This document shows, piece after piece, positions 46,347 through 55,367 of a stretch of 64,000 bases of DNA. Under the pieces are notes generated by a model, which had not been told where the DNA came from, ran no database searches, and saw only the letters and a list, made by a program, of their open reading frames with translations. A program made the position numbers and the translations under genes. The number at the start of each line of letters is the position of its first letter. Position 1 is the stretch's first letter. Source of the DNA: an uncultured Bacteroidota bacterium (lineage in GTDB: Bacteria > Bacteroidota > Bacteroidia > Flavobacteriales > Flavobacteriaceae); contig CAILWV010000044.1 in the NCBI GenBank assembly GCA_903838055.1, forward strand, positions 62,001-126,000, given 5' to 3'.

Positions 46347-49103
46347 ATGGAAAACAAAACTTTTCTGCAAAAAATTGCACAAGTAATATTAAACGAGTAT
46401 TCTGATAAATTATCGGATACTATTATTATTCTTCCTAATAGAAGAGCAAAGGTATTTCTTATAGACGCATTAAAAAAGCAAGCTCATAAGACATTATTTG
46501 CGCCTGAAATAGTAAGTATAGAAGATTTTGTACAAGACCTTTCTGGAATCCGTTCAATCGATAGTGTAGAATTATTATTTGAATTTTATTCTATTTATTT
46601 AGAAATTACTGATACAGACAAAGAACCTTTTGAAACTTTCGCAAATTGGGCTAAAACACTACTTCAGGACTTTAATGAAATTGATAGATATTTATTAGAA
46701 CCGGATAAAGTTTTAAAGTATTTAGAAAACATTAAAGAGATAGAACATTGGTCAGTGGATGTCGATAAACGTACAGATCTAATTGATAAATATCTTGTTT
46801 TTTGGAAAAAGTTGCCGCTTTACTACCATTCTTTATATGACTTTTTATTACAAAAAGGTGTTGGTTATCAAGGTTTGATATATAGAGAAGCAGTAAGAAA
46901 CCTTAATCATTTTTCGGAATCTATAAAAGAAAAAAAATACATTTTTGCTGGATTTAATGCCCTCAATCAAGCCGAAGAAAAAATATTACAGCATTTATTA
47001 GCATTAGATAAAGCCAAAATTTATTGGGATATTGATGATGTATTTTTAAGAGATAAATACCATGATACAGGTCTTTTTCAACGTCGTTTTCAATCCGAAT
47101 GGCCTTTCTATAAAAACAATCCATATGAATGGATTACCAACGATTACCAACACGAGAAAAACATTCAAGTTATTGGCACACCAAAATCAATTGGTCAAGC
47201 TAAAATAGTAGGAGATATTATTGATAAACATAGTAAAGGCAATAATGGAAATCTTCAAAATGTAGCTGTGGTACTTGGAGAAGAAAGTATGTTGCTTCCT
47301 ATATTATATTCTCTTCCAGAAAGCGTTAAAGCTTTAAATATTACCATGGGATTCTCAAGCAAAAATAATCCCGCCCAGTTATTAATGGCTAAATTATTTA
47401 AAATGCATACTAATGCATTAAATAGAAATGCCAAAAGTTATGTGCTTTATTATAAGGATGTATTAGATATATTGACCCATCCGTTAATTGAACCTTTTGT
47501 TAATACATATGATTTGGTGAATCGTATAAACCAAAATAATTATACTTTTATTCTCCATAAAAAAATACTAGAATTACACCCTAATGGCAACGAATTATTT
47601 CAATTGCTTTTTCAAAAATGGGATACAAAGTCGGTCAATGTTCTTGAGAATTTATCTCGAATATTATTGCTAATAAAATCTAATTTGAGTCGGGATAATG
47701 AAGAAGAAAAGATAACAAATGCTTTTGTTTATTCAATTTTCAAAGTAATAAATCAAATGATTTCTTATTTTTCTTCTCATCAAAACATAGATAACATAGA
47801 TACTTTATATGCAATTTACAAACAAGTAATTGATGTTGCTGAAGTATCTTTTGAAGGGGAACCATTAAATGGATTACAAATAATGGGAGTTTTAGAAAGC
47901 AGGGTTCTTGACTTTGAAACTGTAATTATCACTTCAGTAAATGAAGGTAAATTTCCTTCCGGTAAAAGTATGAATTCTTTTATTCCGTATGATGTTAAAC
48001 GAGAATTAGGATTACCTACTTTTAAAGAAAAAGATGCGATCTATACGTATCATTTTTATCATTTATTGCAACGTGCTAAAAATGTTTACCTGTTGTATAA
48101 TTCCGATAGCGAAGGATTAGATGCAGGAGAAAAAAGTCGTTTTATCACCCAATTAGAAGTTGAAAAGCAACCAAAACACAACCTTTCATTTCATGTTTAT
48201 AATGCTGATGTTCCTGAAATTGCACACCAACCAATTCTAGTTCCAAAATCGGAAAGCATAATGCAACGATTGAAGGAAATAGCGGACAAAGGATTTTCAC
48301 CCTCTTCATTAACTGCTTATATCCGGAATCCAATTCAGTTTTATTTTCAGCGAATTTTACATATTTCAGAAACAGATGAAGTAGAAGAAAATATTGCAAT
48401 TAATACCCTAGGCACAATTATCCATGGTGCTCTAGAAGAATTATACAAGCCATTAATTGGTAAGATATTAATTGAAAATGATATTAAAACATGTATTAAA
48501 AACATTGATGAAGAGGTATTAATACAATTTAAAAAAGAATATAAAGAAGGTGATATTAAAAAAGGACGTAACCTATTGGCCTATGAAGTAGCCAAACGAA
48601 ATGTACTTAATTTTTTAAAAACAGAACTTGAATCCATTCAAAATGGAGATAAAATTCAAATTAATGCTTTAGAGTCTAAATTAGGACGTGTTTTAGAACA
48701 TCCAAATCTGCCTTTTCCAGTAAAAATTGCTGGAAATGTAGACCGAATTGAAAACCGCAACGGCCGAATTAGAATTATCGATTATAAAACAGGAAAAGTT
48801 GAAAAGGGAAGTGTTACTTTAAAAACTTGGAACGGATTAACCCAAGACATTAAAAATGATAAAATCATACAAATTCTCGCTTACGCTTTTATGTATGAGC
48901 CTCAATCTAATGGTTTAGAAATGGAAGCTGGTATAATTTCTTTCAAGAACTTAAAATCAGGATTTTTGCCATTTAATTTTAAAGTCGATAAAGAAGTAAC
49001 ACAAGTAATTTCTAGCGAAATAATGAACAGTTATTTAGAAGAAATTGTTGTATTACTAAATGAAATTTTAAACAAAGAATTTGCATTTGAGGAAAAGAAA
49101 TGA
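46347..49103 (+). CDS. AddB-like PD-(D/E)XK nuclease/inactivated helicase
   Basis: 918 residues. The N-terminal helicase-like part keeps only a degenerate P-loop area (IIILPNRRAKVFL), as in AddB, and motif-like MGVLESRVLDFETVIITSVN. The C-terminal RecB-type nuclease has TLGTIIHGALEELY and NVDRIENRNGRIRIIDYKTG (D...DYK). The four cysteines of the AddB Fe-S cluster are not present. It probably partners the AddA-like protein (39799-42951); the genes are 3.4 kb apart, separated by a lipoprotein gene, kbl and ompA, instead of adjacent as in Firmicutes. Confidence 0.87.
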   Translation: MENKTFLQKIAQVILNEYSDKLSDTIIILPNRRAKVFLIDALKKQAHKTLFAPEIVSIEDFVQDLSGIRSIDSVELLFEFYSIYLEITDTDKEPFETFANWAKTLLQDFNEIDRYLLEPDKVLKYLENIKEIEHWSVDVDKRTDLIDKYLVFWKKLPLYYHSLYDFLLQKGVGYQGLIYREAVRNLNHFSESIKEKKYIFAGFNALNQAEEKILQHLLALDKAKIYWDIDDVFLRDKYHDTGLFQRRFQSEWPFYKNNPYEWITNDYQHEKNIQVIGTPKSIGQAKIVGDIIDKHSKGNNGNLQNVAVVLGEESMLLPILYSLPESVKALNITMGFSSKNNPAQLLMAKLFKMHTNALNRNAKSYVLYYKDVLDILTHPLIEPFVNTYDLVNRINQNNYTFILHKKILELHPNGNELFQLLFQKWDTKSVNVLENLSRILLLIKSNLSRDNEEEKITNAFVYSIFKVINQMISYFSSHQNIDNIDTLYAIYKQVIDVAEVSFEGEPLNGLQIMGVLESRVLDFETVIITSVNEGKFPSGKSMNSFIPYDVKRELGLPTFKEKDAIYTYHFYHLLQRAKNVYLLYNSDSEGLDAGEKSRFITQLEVEKQPKHNLSFHVYNADVPEIAHQPILVPKSESIMQRLKEIADKGFSPSSLTAYIRNPIQFYFQRILHISETDEVEENIAINTLGTIIHGALEELYKPLIGKILIENDIKTCIKNIDEEVLIQFKKEYKEGDIKKGRNLLAYEVAKRNVLNFLKTELESIQNGDKIQINALESKLGRVLEHPNLPFPVKIAGNVDRIENRNGRIRIIDYKTGKVEKGSVTLKTWNGLTQDIKNDKIIQILAYAFMYEPQSNGLEMEAGIISFKNLKSGFLPFNFKVDKEVTQVISSEIMNSYLEEIVVLLNEILNKEFAFEEKK

Positions 49104-49104
49104 T

Positions 49105-49150
49105 CTAAACAAAAACTGCCTCCAAATGGAAGCAGTTTTTAGTAGGATAT
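49105..49150. repeat. 46-bp duplicated terminator, copy 1
   Basis: The hairpin AAAAACTGC-c-TCC / GGA-a-GCAGTTTTT lies inside a 46-bp block identical to 51656-51701; weaker similarity runs about 16 bp further. It can terminate the addB-like gene (+) and the BlaR1-amidase gene (-). Confidence 0.92.
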
Positions 49151-49165
49151 AGGGTAGAGATTTTA

Positions 49166-51163
49166 TTAATACTGTTTTAATCTAGAAATAAAACTTAATA
49201 TAGTTTGAGCTAATTCTGTTTGTCCCTTTTCACTATTAACATAGTTTTTATCCTTTTCATTAGAAAGAAACCCCATTTCAAGGACTAAAGTCGGACATTC
49301 TGATTTTTTCAAAATCATAAACGGAGCAGCTTTAATACCTCTATTTTTTAATGGAGTAGTATTAGAAATCGCTGTTGCCAATTGATTGGCTAATTCTTTT
49401 GATTTTTCTGAAGTTGGCGAGTTATCAGAGACATAAATTTCAAAGCCGTTTGCTTCTATATTTTTATTAAAATTAAAATGCAAAGAAATAGCTAAATCCG
49501 TTTGATATGAATTTACAATTCTAGCTCTTTCGTTTACATCAATAAATGAATCATTAGTTCTCGTAAATTGTATTTTTAAATCCGCATTATCATTCATATT
49601 TTGAATTTTATTAGAAATAATCTCTGTAAGTGCCTTCTCTGTTATTCCATCTATTGAGGCTCCAAAATCAGTCCCGCCATGACCAGCATCAATTACAATT
49701 GTTTTTATTTTTAAATTATATCCGTCTTTAAATTTTGTGACCCAAACAGATGTATCTGCTTTTGTTCTTGGTTTAACAACATTTTTTAAAGCTGATTTAT
49801 AGGAAACTGAATATATTTTAATAGTATCTCCACCAAAATGCAAATGATTATTTTTAAAATTTTCATCAAAATATTTTTTAGTATATAATGTATATTGATA
49901 CTCTTGTGGAAATCTTTTAGACCTAGCGTTTTTATGAACAAAACTATAGTGGTAATAACTAAAATCGGTTCGTTTATATTTTTTTATTTCTTCTTTAGTC
50001 TTAACTTTTCCATTTATCCAAACAGCTAAATTTTTAGTTTTCATTTTTTCAAATAATGGTTCCGGTATTTCATTTTCAATCATCATTTCTGGAGTGTAGC
50101 TTAAATATTTTCTTTTGTCTTCTAATGAAAGATCTTCATAAAGAATTACACTTTTTCTATTTGCCTTTTCATCATTTATTTTTACATAAACACCTTTGTA
50201 ATAACTATCTCTAATTTTATCTTTGTCATTTAATTCAGAACTGGTGCTTTTTGAATTTGTATTGATTATCCTTTCTTGTGCCACAACTTTAATGCAGAAA
50301 AAGTAAATTAATCCCGCAAGAATTGGTACAATAGCTACTTTTTTATATAAAGCTATTTTTCGCGAAGTGTTTTTTGTCATCATAATTAATCGTTTTTTAG
50401 TTACTAAATAATTCAAATTACTGGCTAAGTAAATCGTTTGGTTTCCGTTGCTTTTTTGTAAAAGTAAATTTTGGTAAAAAGGAATATTATCATAGGTTTT
50501 CACAATCACCTCATCGGCAAGAAATTCGTGATTGAGTTGGATGGCTTTTTTGTATAAAATAAATAGCGGATTAAACCAGAATACGACTTTTAAGAATTCG
50601 ATACACAATATGTCTAAAGTATGTTTTTGGCTTACATGAACTAATTCATGAGTGTACAATTCGTCTTCAATATTTCGATTATTGTAATCTTCAAAATTGA
50701 TAAATATGGAATTCAGAAAAGTATGCGGAAGTGTTTTTTCTTCAACTAAAACCAAATTAGCATTTTTGTACTTTACAATTGGGTTGGATTTAGATTTTAA
50801 AATTAATTTCCATATGTTTTTTCCAAATCGGAGTAATAAAAGAAAACTTATCATTCCATACAAACTCCATAAAATGTAAGGAGTTAGATTGATATGTTCT
50901 TCTTTCGGTATAAAGTTTTCTATTTCATTTTCAGGAATTAGTGAAGAAGTGATTCGAGAAGTATTCAGTGGTTCCATGTTTTGAACAATAGGAACAATTT
51001 TGATAATTTCAAAAGTAAAAAACGGAATCATAAATGAAATTACTATCGAAAATAAAAGATAAAATCGATTGAATTGATGCATTTTTTCTCGTTCTAAAAC
51101 CAAATGATAGAAGCCTAGTAAAACAGTTAAACTGATGGATGATTTGATTATAAAGTCTATCAT
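49166..51163 (-). CDS. BlaR1/M56-type membrane sensor protease fused to N-acetylmuramoyl-L-alanine amidase
   Basis: 665 residues. The N-terminal half is an M56/BlaR1 membrane metallopeptidase: three helices before residue 120, HELVH at 172-176 and NHEFLADE at 211-218 (third zinc ligand Glu213) in the cytosolic loop, then a fourth helix near 275-295. About 300-470 is the extracytoplasmic spacer seen in Bacteroidota M56 proteins (VWINGKVKTKEEIKKY). Residues 487-665 form a complete Amidase_3 domain with the zinc ligands His495, Glu509 and His562 and catalytic Glu629. It overlaps the blaI gene by 4 nt, so it should relieve BlaI repression. Here the sensor and a wall hydrolase are one protein. Confidence 0.9.
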   Translation of the reverse strand: MIDFIIKSSISLTVLLGFYHLVLEREKMHQFNRFYLLFSIVISFMIPFFTFEIIKIVPIVQNMEPLNTSRITSSLIPENEIENFIPKEEHINLTPYILWSLYGMISFLLLLRFGKNIWKLILKSKSNPIVKYKNANLVLVEEKTLPHTFLNSIFINFEDYNNRNIEDELYTHELVHVSQKHTLDILCIEFLKVVFWFNPLFILYKKAIQLNHEFLADEVIVKTYDNIPFYQNLLLQKSNGNQTIYLASNLNYLVTKKRLIMMTKNTSRKIALYKKVAIVPILAGLIYFFCIKVVAQERIINTNSKSTSSELNDKDKIRDSYYKGVYVKINDEKANRKSVILYEDLSLEDKRKYLSYTPEMMIENEIPEPLFEKMKTKNLAVWINGKVKTKEEIKKYKRTDFSYYHYSFVHKNARSKRFPQEYQYTLYTKKYFDENFKNNHLHFGGDTIKIYSVSYKSALKNVVKPRTKADTSVWVTKFKDGYNLKIKTIVIDAGHGGTDFGASIDGITEKALTEIISNKIQNMNDNADLKIQFTRTNDSFIDVNERARIVNSYQTDLAISLHFNFNKNIEANGFEIYVSDNSPTSEKSKELANQLATAISNTTPLKNRGIKAAPFMILKKSECPTLVLEMGFLSNEKDKNYVNSEKGQTELAQTILSFISRLKQY

Positions 51164-51531
51164 TTTCTCTTTTTTTGAAGTTCGACATCGATGATTTTCT
51201 TTAAATCTTCTAATTCTTTTTCGGTCAGATTGGTTTCTCTTGTAAAGAAGGAAGCAAATTGTGAGGCAGAATCATTAAAGAAGTTTTTTATTAATCCGTT
51301 TACATGTTTAGAAAAGTAATCCTCTTTATTGACTAATGGAAAATATTCTCTTGAGTTCCCGAATTCATTATAGGCAACAAATTTCTTGTCAATCATCCTT
51401 TTTAATAATGTTGCTACAGTAGTTGTTGCTGGTTTTGGTTTTGGATACGATTTAAGTAAATCTTTCATGAAAGCTTTTTCAAGTTTCCATAAATGTTCCA
51501 TTAACTGTTCTTCTGAATTTGACAATTGCAT
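51160..51531 (-). CDS. blaI: BlaI/MecI/CopY family transcriptional repressor
   Basis: 123 residues. A winged helix (about 1-70: LSNSEEQLMEHLWKLEKAFM, TTTVATLLKRMIDKKFVAYN) is followed by a C-terminal dimerisation helix pair (ELEDLKKIIDVELQ). The LSNSEEQLMEHLW start is typical of BlaI. These dimers repress their own operon until a BlaR1-type protease cleaves them. The gene is immediately upstream of, and overlaps by 4 nt, the BlaR1-amidase gene. Two matching operators lie over its promoter. Confidence 0.95.
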   Translation of the reverse strand: MQLSNSEEQLMEHLWKLEKAFMKDLLKSYPKPKPATTTVATLLKRMIDKKFVAYNEFGNSREYFPLVNKEDYFSKHVNGLIKNFFNDSASQFASFFTRETNLTEKELEDLKKIIDVELQKKRK

Positions 51532-51552
51532 TGCTCTACGTATTTAGAATTA

Positions 51553-51570
51553 ATTCTACAAATGTAGAAT
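51553..51570. promoter_or_regulatory. BlaI operator 1, over the -7 box
   Basis: ATTCTACAAATGTAGAAT is an 18-bp palindrome around the BlaI/MecI core TACAnnTGTA. Its centre contains the -7 box (TACATTTG on the minus strand, 51566-51559). Confidence 0.92.
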
Positions 51571-51589
51571 AACTTTTTAATTCTACAAG
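51559..51589 (-). promoter_or_regulatory. Promoter of the blaI-BlaR1-amidase operon
   Basis: Minus strand: CTTG (51589-51586), a spacer of exactly 19 nt, TACATTTG (51566-51559), then the ATG at 51531. Each element lies inside one of two BlaI palindromes. Confidence 0.8.
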
Positions 51590-51597
51590 TGTAGAAT
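51580..51597. promoter_or_regulatory. BlaI operator 2, over the -33 box
   Basis: ATTCTACAAGTGTAGAAT differs from operator 1 at one base in the centre. Its centre is 27 bp from that of operator 1, the same spacing as the two promoter elements. Confidence 0.9.
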
Positions 51598-51655
51598 CAA
51601 AATTTAACATTTATTTTTTTAAATTATGTTTCAAGTAAAAAATATTTGAATACTT

Positions 51656-51701
51656 CTAAACAAAAACTGCCTCCAAATGGAAGCAGTTTTTAGTAGGATA
51701 T
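51656..51701. repeat. 46-bp duplicated terminator, copy 2
   Basis: Identical to 49105-49150. It lies 12 nt past the mscL stop (minus strand) and 58 bp upstream of the blaI operators. The two copies bracket the blaI cassette. Confidence 0.92.
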
Positions 51702-51713
51702 TGAGTAAAGTTT

Positions 51714-52112
51714 TTATTTTTTTAATAAATCTCTAATTTGGGTTAATAATTCTTCTTGAGAAGGACCAGCTGGAGCAACAGCTATAACTGGTTTTTTCAT
51801 TTTGTTGTAAGATTTTACGATGAGAAACATCACAAATCCAACCACTAATAAACTAATAATAGTGTTAATCCATTTACCAAGTGCAATAACATTTGCAGGA
51901 ACTACAGTGCCATCAGCTCTCTCAGTAGCTTCATCTAGCGTGTAAGCAATAGACGAAAAATCCATTCCGCCAGAAAAGTGGCCTACAACCGGCATGATAA
52001 TGTCACCAACAAATCCAATTACAACGGCGCCAATCGCTCCAGCCATGATTACAGCAACTGCAAATTCTACTACATTGCCTGTCATGATAAAATTCTTGAA
52101 TTCTTTTAACAT
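51714..52112 (-). CDS. mscL: Large-conductance mechanosensitive channel MscL
   Basis: 132 residues. The N-terminal amphipathic helix MLKEFKNFIMTGNVVEFAVA and first membrane helix (MAGAIGAVVIGFVGDIIMPVV) hold the constriction. The second helix (WINTIISLLVVGFVMFLIVK) is followed by the C-terminal bundle (EELLTQIRDLLKK). It opens under membrane tension to release osmolytes. Length is normal. Confidence 0.97.
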   Translation of the reverse strand: MLKEFKNFIMTGNVVEFAVAVIMAGAIGAVVIGFVGDIIMPVVGHFSGGMDFSSIAYTLDEATERADGTVVPANVIALGKWINTIISLLVVGFVMFLIVKSYNKMKKPVIAVAPAGPSQEELLTQIRDLLKK

Positions 52113-52148
52113 AATTCCTTTTTTATTTGATTAATACTAGGTGTTACT

Positions 52149-52156
52149 CAAATATA
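52149..52156 (-). promoter_or_regulatory. -7 promoter box of mscL
   Basis: TATATTTG on the minus strand matches TAnnTTTG, 36 nt upstream of the mscL ATG. Confidence 0.45.
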
Positions 52157-52188
52157 AAAAAAATAAAGTCAATAAAAGAAATTTACAA

Positions 52189-54633
52189 CTATTCTCGATA
52201 AAATACCCTTTTTACCCTTTGAGATATACTTGTCATGATTTCATAAGGAATTGTATCTAGTCTTTTAGCCATGTATGAAACGCTTGGCATTTCTCCAAAT
52301 ACAATTGTTTCAGTTCCTTCTTTACATTCTATTCCGGTGACATCTACCATTAGCATATCCATACAAATGCTCCCGATTATTGGCGCTTTTTTGTTTTTTA
52401 TTACTACATATCCAATTCCATTTCCCCAATGTCTTGATATTCCATCGGCATAACCAATAGGGATAGTCGCTATTTTAGTTGGAATAACCGCTTGAAACTT
52501 TCTTCCGTATCCTACACTTTCACCTACACCAATAGTTCGTATCTGAGAAATTATAGATTTTAGGGTTCCTACATTTTCTAATAACTTTTGCTCCTCCTCG
52601 TCATTAGAAACGCCATAAAGGCCAATTCCTAATCGAACCATGTCGTATTGCGCTTGATGAAAATTGGTAATTCCTGATGTGTTTAATAAGTGCCGAATTG
52701 GATTTATTTGTAATTCTTGCATTATTTGAGAAGACATTTTTTCAAATAATTTAATTTGTGATAATGTAAAATCTATAAATTTCATATCATCGCTAGCGGC
52801 TAAATGCGATAGAATACTTTTTACTTCCACCGTATTATTATCTTTTAATTTTGCTATCAGTTCGGATAAGTTTTCTTCTTCAAAACCCAATCGGTGCATT
52901 CCGGTATCTAGTTTTAAATGAATAGGAAATTTTTTTAATTTCTTTTGTTCGGCAAGTTTTAAAAAAGCGTTTAATCCTTTTATGGAATATATTTCAGGTT
53001 CTAATTCATTTTGAATTATTGATGGAAAGCTTGTGTTTTCAGGATTCATTACCATAATTGGCAAATTAATGCCTGCCAATCGAAGTGAGATTCCTTCATC
53101 GGCAAAAGCCACACCAAGATAATCTACTTTGTGGTGAGAAAGTAATTTGGCAACTTCAAATCCGCCATTGCCATAACTAAAAGCTTTTACCATCACCATC
53201 AATTTGGTGTCGGGATTTAATTTAGATTTAAAGAAATTCAAGTTGTGACTGATGGCATTTAGATTAATTTCTAATACCGTTTCATGTGTTTTTTCCTCTA
53301 ACAAGGAAACGATTTCTTCAAAGTGAAAATGACGAGCTCCTTTTACTAATATAGTTTCATTTTCAAATGTTATCTTATCAAAACCCTCTAGAAATTTTTT
53401 AGTATTTTCAAATGCTAAACAATTTGGAAACTTCTTCTGGTAACCCGAAATTGTTTTTCCAATAACAATGACTCGGTTGATTTTATTGGAAACAATTAAA
53501 TGTGAAACTTTTGAATATAGTTCTTCGGTAACTAAGCCAGATTGAAAAATATCTGAAAGAATTAGTGTTTTCTTTTTAAATTGTTTTTGACTTTCTAGAA
53601 AATCTAAAGCAATTTTTAATGACTGAAAATCAGAACTATAACTATCGTCAATAATAGTTGTGTTATTGTTTCCGTTTTTTACTTTCAGGCGCATTTCAAC
53701 CGGATATAATAGCAACATTCGTTGTTGAATAATATCTTGATCGTAATTAAAATATAGTAATACCATTAAGCACTGCAAGGCATTTTCAATAGATGCTTGA
53801 TCAGAAAAAGGAATTGTGATGGAAAAACAAAGTTTTTGATAGGTGATTTTTAGTTCCGTTTTGTCAGGGCTTTCTTTTGCAATAACAAATACGTCGGCTT
53901 TTCCATCATCAGAACTCCATGTAAAGGTTTTTATTTTAGGATTTAAAAAGGCTTCAATGGTTCTGTTTTTATTCATAATTAAAACTTCTGCTGAACTAAA
54001 AAGTTTTAATTTTTCTTTAATTTTTTCTCCAGCATCGTGAAACCCTTCATCATGAGCAGACCCTATATTAGATAGAATACCGATAGTTGGATTTATGATT
54101 TTTTGAAGATTTGTCATTTCATTAACTGTTGAAATTCCGGCTTCAAAAATCCCGAGGTTGTGTTTTTCATTTATCCCAAGAACCGAAAGCGGAACACCGA
54201 CTTGGGAGTTATAACTTTTAGGAGACCGAATAATATTATAATCAGGACTTAACAAGAAATTTAACCATTCTTTGATGATGGTTTTTCCGTTGCTACCTGT
54301 TATTCCAATTATAGGAAAATCAAAATCACTCCTGTAGGCAGCTGCAAATGTTTGCAAAGCTTGTAGTGTGTTTTCTACCACTAAGAAATTTGCTTTTCCC
54401 TGTAAATTAGATGGTATGTAACTTACTACAAAATTTTGGACTCCTTGTTCTAAAAGTTCAGCAACATAGTGATGCCCATCGTGATTGGGTCCTAAAAGAG
54501 CAAAATATAAGGTACTATTTCCATTTTGAAGAGATCTGCTATCAATTGAGATAGTGTCAATAATAGCAATATCATTTATTCCAACAAATTTGGCTTTTAG
54601 AATTGGAATGATATTTCGGATGGATAGTGTCAA
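52189..54633 (-). CDS. Bifunctional MurF ligase/alanine racemase
   Basis: 814 residues, the MurF-Alr fusion known in Bacteroidota. The N-terminal half (1 to about 440) is MurF: P-loop [13 protein letters not shown] and the ligase core [13 protein letters not shown]. The C-terminal half (about 450-814) is alanine racemase: [12 protein letters not shown] with the PLP lysine in the fold-type III barrel, [13 protein letters not shown] and [13 protein letters not shown]. One protein thus makes D-Ala and adds D-Ala-D-Ala to UDP-MurNAc-tripeptide. It overlaps tdk by 4 nt and is co-transcribed with it. Confidence 0.95.
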   Translation of the reverse strand: MTLSIRNIIPILKAKFVGINDIAIIDTISIDSRSLQNGNSTLYFALLGPNHDGHHYVAELLEQGVQNFVVSYIPSNLQGKANFLVVENTLQALQTFAAAYRSDFDFPIIGITGSNGKTIIKEWLNFLLSPDYNIIRSPKSYNSQVGVPLSVLGINEKHNLGIFEAGISTVNEMTNLQKIINPTIGILSNIGSAHDEGFHDAGEKIKEKLKLFSSAEVLIMNKNRTIEAFLNPKIKTFTWSSDDGKADVFVIAKESPDKTELKITYQKLCFSITIPFSDQASIENALQCLMVLLYFNYDQDIIQQRMLLLYPVEMRLKVKNGNNNTTIIDDSYSSDFQSLKIALDFLESQKQFKKKTLILSDIFQSGLVTEELYSKVSHLIVSNKINRVIVIGKTISGYQKKFPNCLAFENTKKFLEGFDKITFENETILVKGARHFHFEEIVSLLEEKTHETVLEINLNAISHNLNFFKSKLNPDTKLMVMVKAFSYGNGGFEVAKLLSHHKVDYLGVAFADEGISLRLAGINLPIMVMNPENTSFPSIIQNELEPEIYSIKGLNAFLKLAEQKKLKKFPIHLKLDTGMHRLGFEEENLSELIAKLKDNNTVEVKSILSHLAASDDMKFIDFTLSQIKLFEKMSSQIMQELQINPIRHLLNTSGITNFHQAQYDMVRLGIGLYGVSNDEEEQKLLENVGTLKSIISQIRTIGVGESVGYGRKFQAVIPTKIATIPIGYADGISRHWGNGIGYVVIKNKKAPIIGSICMDMLMVDVTGIECKEGTETIVFGEMPSVSYMAKRLDTIPYEIMTSISQRVKRVFYRE

Positions 54634-55265
54634 GATTTAGTTTTTTTATTTTCGCCAACTACATGCACAGCATCTTTAACGTCCAAATTTTCTCGCATTG
54701 CTTTAAAATAGGAAGCGCGACTTAATGGTTCGTATTCATCATTTTCTCCTAAAAGAACCAAATTGGTGCTATCGGCTTTTCTAAAGCTATAATTTGCTAA
54801 ATTTCCTGTTCGGGTACAAACAGCATGAACTTTAGTTACGTATTCGGCTGTAGCCATAAGAGCTGGCATAGGTCCAAATGGATTTCCTTTAAAATCCATA
54901 TCTAATCCTGCAACAATTACTCTAATTCCAGAATTGGCTAGGTCATTACAAATTTTCACTATCTCGTCGTCAAAAAACTGTGCTTCATCAATACCAACTA
55001 CATCGCAGCCTTGCGCCAAAATTGCTATATTGGCAGCAGCAGGAACAGGGGTAGAGCGAATTTCATTTTTATTGTGAGAAACTACCATTTCTTCGTCGTA
55101 ACGAGTGTCAATAGCAGGCTTAAAAATCTCCACTTTTTGCTTAGCAAATTGGGCTCTGCGCAACCTTCGAATGAGTTCTTCGGTCTTTCCAGAAAACATA
55201 GATCCACAGATTACCTCTATCCAACCAAATTGTTCTTTATGATTTACTGTATTTTCTAGAAACAT
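54630..55265 (-). CDS. tdk: Thymidine kinase, type II
   Basis: 211 residues. The P-loop [18 protein letters not shown], the DEAQFFD box and the lasso-loop region are clear. It phosphorylates thymidine using ATP. The zinc ribbon is degraded: the first Cys is present ([17 protein letters not shown]), but the next and the C-terminal pair (in E. coli CxxC...CxxH) are replaced, so zinc binding is doubtful. It begins the tdk-murF/alr operon. Confidence 0.93.
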   Translation of the reverse strand: MFLENTVNHKEQFGWIEVICGSMFSGKTEELIRRLRRAQFAKQKVEIFKPAIDTRYDEEMVVSHNKNEIRSTPVPAAANIAILAQGCDVVGIDEAQFFDDEIVKICNDLANSGIRVIVAGLDMDFKGNPFGPMPALMATAEYVTKVHAVCTRTGNLANYSFRKADSTNLVLLGENDEYEPLSRASYFKAMRENLDVKDAVHVVGENKKTKS

Positions 55266-55367
55266 TTTGTATTTTTAGACCTTAAAAAAGGATTTGTTTT
55301 TATTACTTTGTATCGAAACAAATTTATTATAAAATAAGATAAGTTAGTCACTGTAATTTTAAAAGTT

